NCBI GenBank assembly: GCA_009904025.1
Contig: WYEE01000103.1
Location: 1 to 5,897 of the forward strand
Length of the DNA stretch: 5,897 nucleotides
Origin: Thermogladius sp.
Lineage (GTDB): Archaea > Thermoproteota > Thermoprotei_A > Sulfolobales > Desulfurococcaceae
Direction: 5' to 3'
Positions 1 to 4,602 of the stretch are shown here, one piece after another; the first letter of the stretch is position 1, and every line of letters starts with the position of its first letter. The translations under genes and the position numbers were made by a program. A model generated the notes under the pieces. It saw only the letters and a program-made list of their open reading frames with translations. It searched no databases and was not told where the DNA came from.

Positions 1-305
1 GGGTTGGCAGAGAGGCGAGAGGGCACCTGGAGTGCAGGGGGCTCATGCTGTCCCACGAGTCGTACATGCTGGCTATACCAGAGTTATCCTCGGAAACGCT
101 GGACGCCTCGCTTACACATGAGGCATCCATAGGGAGGCTTGCTGAAGAGGAGATAAACTACCTTGTCAGCAAGGGTTTCACGAGAGATGAATCAATCAGC
201 CTCCTAGTCAAAGGATTCGTCAGCGTGGACGAGAAATTATTCCCCCCAAGAGTTAAAAACGTGATAGACAGCGTGGAGAAGCTGATTGTCAGGAAAGCTA
301 TGTAA
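1..305 (+). CDS. sufB: SufB/SufD-family Fe-S cluster assembly scaffold, C-terminal part (5' end outside window)
   Basis: The frame is open from base 3 through the left edge, so this is the last 100 residues of a longer protein and the ATG at 45 is internal. SufB and SufD form the scaffold that, with the SufC ATPase, assembles iron-sulfur clusters in the cytoplasm. The visible part matches the end of the beta-helix core and the C-terminal helical domain: GHLEC (visible residues 7-11), a proline and acidic residue at IPEL, THEASIG (38-44), then EEEINYLVSKGF, which fits the family pattern EEQ-FYL-SRG-. By eye, Cys11 and His39/Glu40 line up with the cysteine and His-Glu pair of E. coli SufB that function in cluster assembly. 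The HEA motif favours SufB over SufD, which usually has HGA. The paired SufC gene would be expected upstream, out of view. The gene converges on the membrane-protein gene that follows. Family assignment is firm; the choice of SufB over SufD is moderate. Confidence 0.88.
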   Translation, partial: VGREARGHLECRGLMLSHESYMLAIPELSSETLDASLTHEASIGRLAEEEINYLVSKGFTRDESISLLVKGFVSVDEKLFPPRVKNVIDSVEKLIVRKAM

Positions 306-399
306 TGTATGTTAAGGTTGCGACATGGAACCCTTGTTTAAGCTTCAGCTGACTCAATCTCTGGTATATAAAGTCATAGGGTAAGCGATTCGATCTCTG

Positions 400-446
400 T
401 TTTTGTTGAGTAGCATCCTCGCAAAACCGTGTACATAGAAGTTTTT
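400..446 (+). terminator. Possible oligo-T terminators of the suf gene
   Basis: Two runs of five T on the plus strand (400-404 and 442-446) lie about 95 and 137 bases after the suf stop codon. Archaeal RNA polymerase stops at such oligo-T tracts without needing a hairpin. The distance and short runs make the assignment weak. Confidence 0.3.
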
Positions 447-450
447 CAGA

Positions 451-460
451 GAAAAAATAT
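451..460 (-). terminator. Oligo-T terminator of the membrane-protein gene
   Basis: Read on the minus strand this is ATATTTTTTC, with six T in a row, starting about 14 bases after the stop codon of the membrane-protein gene. It is the best placed termination signal in the window. Confidence 0.5.
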
Positions 461-470
461 TGGAGTATAC

Positions 471-1112
471 CTAGACAGGTGGGATTACTGTTGAAGGCGT
501 TGGAGCAGGTGTAGGAGGTGCTTGCTTAGCCTTCTTAGCGCTCTCGCCTAAGGCGATGTACAGGAGTATCCACGCTATAAAGCCTGCTAGCCCTACGAAT
601 ATTGATATTATGAACAGGATGCCGGCAGCCAGGTAGAGGGCGTTTTTCTCCGTCTCATTTAACTTAAAGGATAATATTATCAAGCCGATGTATCCGAGTA
701 TCAGTAGTATAAACCCTACTATTATAATTGGTATTCCTATTAGAATGAAGACTAGAAGAGCCCCGATCAACATTACTATGAGGCCATAGAATAAGCCGAC
801 CCGGATGAGAGTTGCTGAAGTCGCGAACTCGGGTCTAACTTCCGCGAGTCTTTTTGCTCCGGGTATGAAGTTGCCCCATAACCCGATTAAGGCTATAATC
901 ACACCGACGATCAAGACAATTGCCATCGCTACTAAAGACCCTACTAGTAGCACCTTCCCCCCATGGAAACCCAGCGTGAGAGAGGTGAGCGAGCCAGCGA
1001 TCACGGACATCAGCCCTAACCCGATCAGCAGCCATGCTATAATGAGATATAGCGCTCCTCTCCTCATGGATTCAAACGCTTCAACAAGCGGTGATTGCGA
1101 GGTTACTGCCAT
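471..1112 (-). CDS. Multi-pass membrane protein of an uncharacterised archaeal family (DUF973/DUF996-like)
   Basis: This 213-residue protein is very hydrophobic. Likely membrane segments are residues 19-42, 53-80, 103-123, 125-149 and a long stretch at 157-188 that could be one or two helices. A short polar loop at 84-100 contains a conserved-looking RPEF. The end, residues 191-213, is lysine-rich, then proline/threonine-rich (PPTPAPTPS), and is probably a flexible tail. No catalytic motif or transporter signature is seen. The opening (ESMRRGALYLIIAWLLIGLG) and the repeated glycine-rich helices recall the archaeal DUF973 and DUF996 families; I cannot tell which, and neither has a known function. 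The ATG at 1112 is supported by the ribosome-binding sequence AGGTGAG (minus strand, 1122-1116). The gene stands alone: it converges on the suf gene and has its own promoter. A frame on the other strand (805-1149) is an antisense shadow. Confidence 0.85.
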   Translation of the reverse strand: MAVTSQSPLVEAFESMRRGALYLIIAWLLIGLGLMSVIAGSLTSLTLGFHGGKVLLVGSLVAMAIVLIVGVIIALIGLWGNFIPGAKRLAEVRPEFATSATLIRVGLFYGLIVMLIGALLVFILIGIPIIIVGFILLILGYIGLIILSFKLNETEKNALYLAAGILFIISIFVGLAGFIAWILLYIALGESAKKAKQAPPTPAPTPSTVIPPV

Positions 1113-1115
1113 TCA

Positions 1116-1158
1116 CTCACCTACTTACTATTTGTCTTGTGTTAAATAAAAATATTCC
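1116..1158 (-). promoter_or_regulatory. Promoter and ribosome-binding site of the membrane-protein gene
   Basis: On the minus strand an A/T block reading AATATTTTTATTT (about 1157-1145) sits where a TATA box would place transcription start near 1120-1125. AGGTGAG at 1122-1116, just ahead of the ATG, is complementary to the anti-Shine-Dalgarno end of archaeal 16S rRNA. The leader would be about 10 bases. This is inferred from spacing only. Confidence 0.45.
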
Positions 1159-1161
1159 GTC

Positions 1162-1174
1162 TCGTTTTAAACGA
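1162..1174. repeat. 13-base palindrome TCGTTTTAAACGA upstream of the membrane-protein gene
   Basis: Six-base arms TCGTTT and AAACGA are perfect inverted repeats around one central T. The site lies directly upstream of the presumed TATA block of the minus-strand gene, where archaeal activators or repressors often bind. Its core TTTAAA could itself serve as a TATA box, giving a start near 1141. A role as an operator is inference. Confidence 0.35.
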
Positions 1175-1407
1175 ATGATGCCATCCTTATACCACGATCC
1201 ACGGAGGGAGACGCTCTATATAAGTCGTGGTGAGAACTGCCTGGATGTAACTCACTCTTAGAGGGCAACCATATCCGTGAAGATCCTTCTCAACATTTGT
1301 GTTAAATCTCATGAATGATCGAGATGAACGTTAACATAGCATGCCAGGAGTGGGTATAGTATTTGAGAAGCACCCCTTATGTATGGGGGATAGTTTAAGG
1401 TCGACTG

Positions 1408-1433
1408 CATTGGTTGAGAACGATGTACCAATG
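1408..1433 (-). repeat. 7-bp stem, 12-base loop hairpin after the LOG-like gene
   Basis: CATTGGT (1408-1414) and ACCAATG (1427-1433) are perfect inverted repeats 12 bases apart. They start 12 bases beyond the minus-strand stop codon of the LOG-like gene. No T run follows, so this is not a typical terminator; it might stabilise the 3' end of the mRNA or be chance. Confidence 0.25.
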
Positions 1434-1445
1434 ATCAAGGGTTGT

Positions 1446-2027
1446 TTAACCGTATAATGCCCTGACTACACGGGTCTTAACAGCCTCCTCCTTACACAGG
1501 TCTTCAACGAGGTGATCGATATCCCTGTACTTTCTTACAGGGGCTAGCCTCCTCTCGTCGAGATACTCAGGCCATTTCTCGATGATGTCTGTAGGGTAGC
1601 CTGTGCCCACCAGCGCGTAAACTGGTTTAGCCTCCGTGTAAGCTGTGACTGCCTCCTGGATGCACCCAGATCCTCCGCCAAGAACCACTAGCACATCCGA
1701 TGACCTGGCGAGAGCTACACTCCTACCCCTGAATGACAGCCCTGTTTTAACGACTATAGCCTTCTCCGGGAAAGGCGCATCCTCTTCTTCCACGGGAGGG
1801 AGCACTATGACTGCGAAGCCTTTATCCAGGGCTTCATCGACGACTACCCTCATTAAACCCCAGTACCCTCCCACAACGATCCTATGGTTTAAACCACACT
1901 TCTCCCTGAGTAGCATAATAAACCTCCTCGTAGCCTTAGCCAACTCCGGACCAGGCTCACCGCTGTGGGCTGCTACACCAATATACACCGGTTTCAACAC
2001 CCCTGTCTGAAACTCCTCAAACACCAC
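1446..2027 (-). CDS. LOG-like/SLOG Rossmann-fold protein (lysine-decarboxylase-like family)
   Basis: The protein has 193 residues from the first GTG. A Rossmann pattern is clear: strand PVYIGVAAHSG (13-23), GGYWGLM (53-59), hydrophobic strand AVIVLPP (72-78), TGLSFRGRSVALARSSDVLVVLGGGSG (split at 95-109 and 110-121), and Glu125 in GCIQE. GGGSGCIQE corresponds to the PGGxGTxxE phosphate-binding and catalytic motif of LOG proteins, which cleave ribose-5-phosphate from nucleoside monophosphates. The R-S-DVLVV-GGG stretch fits the related DprA/Smf-like TIGR00725 group, whose function is unknown. Here Cys replaces the usual Thr of G-G-T, so LOG activity is uncertain. The start is ambiguous: GTG at 2027 or 2024 (nearly leaderless), or GTG at 2000, 12 bases after GAGGAG (2018-2013), giving MLKPVYIGVA. 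The gene follows the carboxyltransferase gene on the same strand with 85 bases between them. Fold assignment is firm; the substrate is unknown. Confidence 0.82.
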   Translation of the reverse strand: MVFEEFQTGVLKPVYIGVAAHSGEPGPELAKATRRFIMLLREKCGLNHRIVVGGYWGLMRVVVDEALDKGFAVIVLPPVEEEDAPFPEKAIVVKTGLSFRGRSVALARSSDVLVVLGGGSGCIQEAVTAYTEAKPVYALVGTGYPTDIIEKWPEYLDERRLAPVRKYRDIDHLVEDLCKEEAVKTRVVRALYG

Positions 2028-2038
2028 TAATTAACTTG

Positions 2039-2056
2039 CAATATAACTTAATTTAG
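2039..2056 (-). promoter_or_regulatory. TATA-like region ahead of the LOG-like gene
   Basis: The minus strand reads CTAAATTAAGTTATATTG here, with two overlapping TATA candidates. One centred near 2045 would start transcription near 2019, which favours the inner GTG at 2000. The other, centred near 2051, would start near 2025 and favour leaderless use of GTG 2027 or 2024. The LOG-like gene may therefore be transcribed separately from the gene upstream. Confidence 0.4.
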
Positions 2057-2064
2057 CTCGAGAC

Positions 2065-2100
2065 AGGGGGTCAAGCCCCTATAGGGCGGAGAGGGGGTCA
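2065..2100. repeat. Direct repeat AGGGGGTCA flanking palindrome CCCTATAGGG
   Basis: AGGGGGTCA occurs at 2065-2073 and again at 2092-2100, each followed by (A)GCC, with starts 27 bases apart. Between them is the perfect 10-base palindrome CCCTATAGGG (2077-2086). The first repeat also pairs with the adjacent CCCCT (2076-2080) to give a short G/C stem. The block lies between the end of the carboxyltransferase gene and the TATA region of the LOG-like gene, so it could be an operator for the latter or part of a terminator for the former. Confidence 0.5.
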
Positions 2101-2112
2101 GCCTTTAGTAGC

Positions 2113-3510
2113 TCACAATGTGGCGCCAAGCACCTCGTCGTAGAGCTCCTCGAAGGCTTTTTCGAGTTTAGTCTTCGAGGCTGTCTTAGACCTCTCGAAG
2201 AACTCTAGGGCTACGTCTGGGAAGATGCAGTAGGTGACAATTTGTTCCTCGCTTGGGTTAAACCCCTTCTCAACCAGCGCTCTCCTGCATTCCTCTAGAG
2301 CAGGCTTGAGGAGGTCTGCTGGCCTAACGCTTATAGGCTCCTCGCCTTTGAGGACCACCTCAATGACATCTTTCTTAATTGGTGCCGGAGGCCTACCGTA
2401 CAGTCCTTTAACGTAGTCTCTAACCTCCTTTGTCACAACCCTGTACCTTCCGTTCACCACGTTCAAAAGTGCCTGTGCCCCAACGATCTGTGATGTTGGG
2501 GTCACGAGTGGGGGCCAGCCCAAGTCTTCTCTCACCCTTCTAACCTCCTCTAGAACCTCCTGTAACTTGTCCTCGGCGCCCAACTGCTTTAGCTGCTGGA
2601 GGAAGTTGGTTATCATGCCACCTGGGATCTGGTGCTCTAACACGTTGGGGTCGGGCATGAATGCCCTCACGTCGAGGAGGCTCTTGTACTTGCCGAAGAG
2701 CAGTTTCTCAAGGTAGGATGAGATCCTCCTAACCACCCCCATGTTAACCCTGGGCTTCAAACCCTCTGGTAGAGCGTAATACAATGACTGCACGCCAGGC
2801 TGTCCTGTCCCGTACGCGAGAGGGCTTATCGAGGTGTCCACGAAGTCCGCCCCGGCCTCAACGGCTTTAACGTAGTTTGCTATGGCCAACCCGCCTGTGA
2901 AATGGCTGTGGACATCAACGGGTATCTTCAACCTGCTTTTAATCTCCTTGACAAGGTTGAAGGTTGTGTAGGGGTCTAGTAGCCCGGCCATATCCTTGAT
3001 CACAATGTGGTCTACCTCAAGGCTGGCGATCTCCCCAGCGAGTTTGACGTAGTACTCCAGCGTGTGGACGGGGCTCACAGTGTAGGTTATAGTCCCCTGA
3101 ACTATAGCGCCCAACTCCCTGGCTTTCCTTATACTGGTAGCCATATTCCTCACGTCGTTTAAAGCGTCGAAAACCCTGAAAACCTCGATGCCATTTCTGT
3201 AGGAGAGCTCTACAAACTTCTCCACCACGTCGTCTGGGTAGTGCCTGTAGCCCACGAGGTTCTGTCCTCTGAGGAGCATCTGGAGCTTTGTCCTCCTAAC
3301 CCTCTCCCTTATAATCCTCAACCTGCCCCATGGATCCTCCTTGAGGTAGCGCAACATGACATCGAATGTCGCCCCACCCCACATTTCAATACTGTAGAAG
3401 CCAGCCTGATCGATCAAGTCGAGTATTGGAAGCATGTCCTCTGTTGAGAGCCTTGTAGCTATCAGGGATTGATGCGCGTCTCTGAGAGTGGTGTCAACTA
3501 TTTCAACCAT
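2113..3510 (-). CDS. pycB: Biotin-dependent carboxyltransferase subunit: pyruvate carboxylase subunit B / oxaloacetate decarboxylase alpha
   Basis: The enzyme moves a carboxyl group between carboxybiotin and pyruvate/oxaloacetate in the cytoplasm. Residues 1-250 form the TIM-barrel transferase domain: metal-ligand Asp in DTTLRDAHQS (6-15), LLRGQNLVGYRHYPDD (80-94), the carboxylated Lys172 in IKDMAG, metal-binding HSH (201-203) and Thr235 in GTGQP, matching the catalytic threonine of the family. Residues 255-445 match the conserved C-terminal domain: HQIPGG (293-298) and VTPTSQ (336-341). The 465-residue protein ends without a biotin domain (no AMKM motif), so a separate carrier protein and partner subunits must be encoded elsewhere. 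I chose the ATG at 3510: it has AAGGTGGG (3523-3516) at good spacing and gives the family's usual N-terminus. An in-frame ATG at 3561 would add 17 atypical residues and lies ahead of the likely transcription start. Pyruvate carboxylation versus oxaloacetate decarboxylation, or another acyl substrate, cannot be decided from this subunit. Confidence 0.93.
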   Translation of the reverse strand: MVEIVDTTLRDAHQSLIATRLSTEDMLPILDLIDQAGFYSIEMWGGATFDVMLRYLKEDPWGRLRIIRERVRRTKLQMLLRGQNLVGYRHYPDDVVEKFVELSYRNGIEVFRVFDALNDVRNMATSIRKARELGAIVQGTITYTVSPVHTLEYYVKLAGEIASLEVDHIVIKDMAGLLDPYTTFNLVKEIKSRLKIPVDVHSHFTGGLAIANYVKAVEAGADFVDTSISPLAYGTGQPGVQSLYYALPEGLKPRVNMGVVRRISSYLEKLLFGKYKSLLDVRAFMPDPNVLEHQIPGGMITNFLQQLKQLGAEDKLQEVLEEVRRVREDLGWPPLVTPTSQIVGAQALLNVVNGRYRVVTKEVRDYVKGLYGRPPAPIKKDVIEVVLKGEEPISVRPADLLKPALEECRRALVEKGFNPSEEQIVTYCIFPDVALEFFERSKTASKTKLEKAFEELYDEVLGATL

Positions 3511-3515
3511 TAGAA

Positions 3516-3523
3516 CCCACCTT
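3516..3523 (-). promoter_or_regulatory. Ribosome-binding site deciding the carboxyltransferase start
   Basis: The minus strand reads AAGGTGGG, ending five bases before the ATG at 3510. It matches the crenarchaeal GGTG Shine-Dalgarno core and supports this start over the in-frame ATG at 3561, which has no such sequence. Confidence 0.65.
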
Positions 3524-3548
3524 GCAGGCACGTGTAATCTATTTCTAT

Positions 3549-3574
3549 AGGGATATACCAAATTATAAAATAGG
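3549..3574. promoter_or_regulatory. Divergent promoter region
   Basis: Two A/T boxes sit between the divergent genes. On the minus strand CTATTTTATAATT (about 3573-3561) would start the carboxyltransferase mRNA near 3542, leaving a leader of about 30 bases. On the plus strand GGATATACC (3551-3559) would start transcription near 3581, making the TTG at 3583 of the rightward gene essentially leaderless. The two promoters overlap and could compete. Confidence 0.45.
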
Positions 3575-3582
3575 TTTCAGTC

Positions 3583-4440
3583 TTGGAAACACTCTGCTTG
3601 GCAAGGCTGGAGGCCTGTGAGGCGGTTGCCGAAGGCGGTTTCACATATCTCAGCAGTTTAACCGGGTTTATGAGATTTTTAAGGGGTTCCAGACCGCTGG
3701 CGAATCAAAGACTTATTGTTGACACTAGTTTTAGAGCGGTGCTCGCGTTAATTACCGCGCTTATCCTAAGGGCCAGCTCTATCCACGTGATCCTGGTTCC
3801 AGGTGGGAGGGATCTAGCTGGTGTAAATCCTTTGACGAGGGGTCTTCTCATAGGCGTCCTTAAAGTTGCAACCTCTAAAGGGAACTCGAAGATCACCCTT
3901 CTCTCCGCCAGGGATTACGCCCTCCTATCCCCCATCCTGAAATGGAAGGCCAGTTTAAGCCGGACATCCATCGTGATGGAGACATCGGGCAAATACTTGC
4001 CATACCCCTCGACCCCTGTGCTCGCCCTCCAAGCAGACTCATTTAGGACAGTAGGCGAGTTCCTCAAGCTTGTCTCGAGCAACAGTGTGGGTCTAACCAT
4101 ACTGGTTTCCACGAGACCTCTCGCCCTAAATCAGTTGAATAGTATGGCGATAAATATCGTCACCACGAGCTACAGCGATGTGACATGGTCTGTGAGTCTC
4201 TGCGTAACCCCCTCACTCTGCGCGCAATCTATTCTAATGGGGGCCGAATGCCTGAGGAATAGGAGGGCTGTCGTAGCCCCCAGCGAGATAGGCGTCTTAG
4301 TGGGCCGGCCCTACAGAGAAGCAGTGTTGAGAGTTGAGTCGAACAGCCTTGAAAACCTTTTCTCAGCCTTGATAGCCGCGGTGAATAGGATTAATATCGT
4401 TAAGAAGGTTTTTATAAGAGGCATGGAGAAAACTCGATAA
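3583..4440 (+). CDS. Unrecognised conserved-looking protein, alternating strand/helix pattern
   Basis: I do not recognise this 285-residue protein. The frame is open only after a stop at 3571-3573, and the first possible start is the TTG at 3583; a second TTG lies at 3598. It is rich in Ser, Leu and Val and has no signal peptide. Hydrophobic strands alternate with helices: RLIVDTS, SIHVILVPGG, KITLLSARD, TSIVMETS, VGLTILVSTRPLAL and AINIVTT. This spacing, and LTILVSTRPLALN late in the core, recall RecA/KaiC-like ATPase folds, yet there is no Walker A lysine: the expected site reads VDTSFRAV. That comparison is speculative. Later features are Cys pairs in SLCVTPSLCAQ and a basic C-terminus (KKVFIRGMEKTR). 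It is divergent from the carboxyltransferase gene and convergent with the ATPase gene, so it stands alone. Length, normal composition and lack of competing frames argue that it is a real gene. Confidence 0.72.
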   Translation: METLCLARLEACEAVAEGGFTYLSSLTGFMRFLRGSRPLANQRLIVDTSFRAVLALITALILRASSIHVILVPGGRDLAGVNPLTRGLLIGVLKVATSKGNSKITLLSARDYALLSPILKWKASLSRTSIVMETSGKYLPYPSTPVLALQADSFRTVGEFLKLVSSNSVGLTILVSTRPLALNQLNSMAINIVTTSYSDVTWSVSLCVTPSLCAQSILMGAECLRNRRAVVAPSEIGVLVGRPYREAVLRVESNSLENLFSALIAAVNRINIVKKVFIRGMEKTR

Positions 4441-4602
4441 GCTTGCATCAATCATTAGATAGACGACAAAACCACCCCATGTGAGCGTGGATTGGGTTAA
4501 AAACTTCTTTAACAGCCGTGGATAAAGTTTGATATGAACCCATACCCCCCGACCTTCGCGGGCGTCTAGGTTACTAGGGTAGTGATGGTTGAAGAACCTC
4601 CC
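4441..4602. other. Convergent intergenic region
   Basis: This 162-base gap lies between two 3' ends. The only notable signal is AAAAA at 4499-4503, which reads TTTTT on the minus strand about 100 bases after the ATPase stop. The pyrimidine-rich CTTCTTT (4504-4510) is a weak candidate end for the plus-strand gene. A 4-bp hairpin (GGTTGAAGAACC, 4588-4599) lies close to the ATPase stop. No gene or RNA is seen. Confidence 0.4.

Larger units (their letters stand above)
306..470. other. Convergent intergenic region with poly-T stretches and an orphan TATA-like box
   Basis: This 165-base gap lies between two genes whose 3' ends face each other. No reading frame of useful length is present. Plus-strand T runs (400-404 and 442-446) and a minus-strand T run (452-457) suit archaeal termination, which relies on oligo-T. 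It also holds TATATAAA at 365-372, which reads TTTATATA on the minus strand, close to the archaeal TATA-box consensus, although no recognisable gene starts downstream on either strand. An 8-base palindrome, TCAGCTGA, lies at 345-352. Confidence 0.5.
1113..1445. other. 333-base non-coding stretch with TATA-like box and inverted repeats
   Basis: No credible gene is visible; the longest ATG frames are about 14 codons. Besides the promoter and palindrome near its left end, it holds CTATATAAG (1216-1224), flanked by the 7-base inverted repeat ACCACGA (1191-1197) and TCGTGGT (1225-1231). Further right there is a nested arrangement: CTTCTCAA (1286-1293) with TTGAGAAG (1363-1370), enclosing GTTAA/TTAAC (1301-1305, 1331-1335) and ATCTC/GAGAT (1306-1310, 1321-1325). 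A third inverted repeat, CATTGGT/ACCAATG (1408-1414, 1427-1433), lies just after the stop of the LOG-like gene. A small RNA transcribed rightward from about 1246 is conceivable, but no known RNA family (tRNA, C/D box, SRP, RNase P) is recognised, and each repeat alone could arise by chance. Confidence 0.35.

Noticed and set aside
388..398. GATTCGATCTC resembling a tRNA T-arm
   Set aside because: No flanking acceptor stem, D-arm or anticodon arm can be built around it.
805..1149. Plus-strand reading frame of 114 codons
   Set aside because: It lies antisense to the membrane-protein gene, ignores its clear ribosome-binding site and has low-complexity Ser/Thr/Pro-rich content typical of a shadow frame.
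1173..1330. C-box-like sequences (ATGATGC, GTGAAGA, GAGATGA) suggesting a C/D box guide RNA
   Set aside because: No CTGA D box is found at suitable spacing on either strand between about 1230 and 1445, so the C/D architecture is missing.
1311..1355. Short ATG frames of 8 and 14 codons in the non-coding stretch
   Set aside because: There is no ribosome-binding site at suitable distance, and the lengths are within chance.
1645..2010. Plus-strand reading frame of 121 codons
   Set aside because: It is antisense to the LOG-like gene, whose motifs are unmistakable; the product is Ser/Thr/Pro-rich and matches nothing.
3705..4112. Two minus-strand frames inside the unrecognised plus-strand gene
   Set aside because: Both are short, have no promoter or ribosome-binding site and are contained within a much longer frame, so they are best seen as shadows; I considered them because the plus-strand gene is itself unrecognised.
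4564..4577. CTAGGTTACTAG near-palindrome after the ATPase gene
   Set aside because: The arms are only four bases, a level expected by chance, and no T run or promoter is near.
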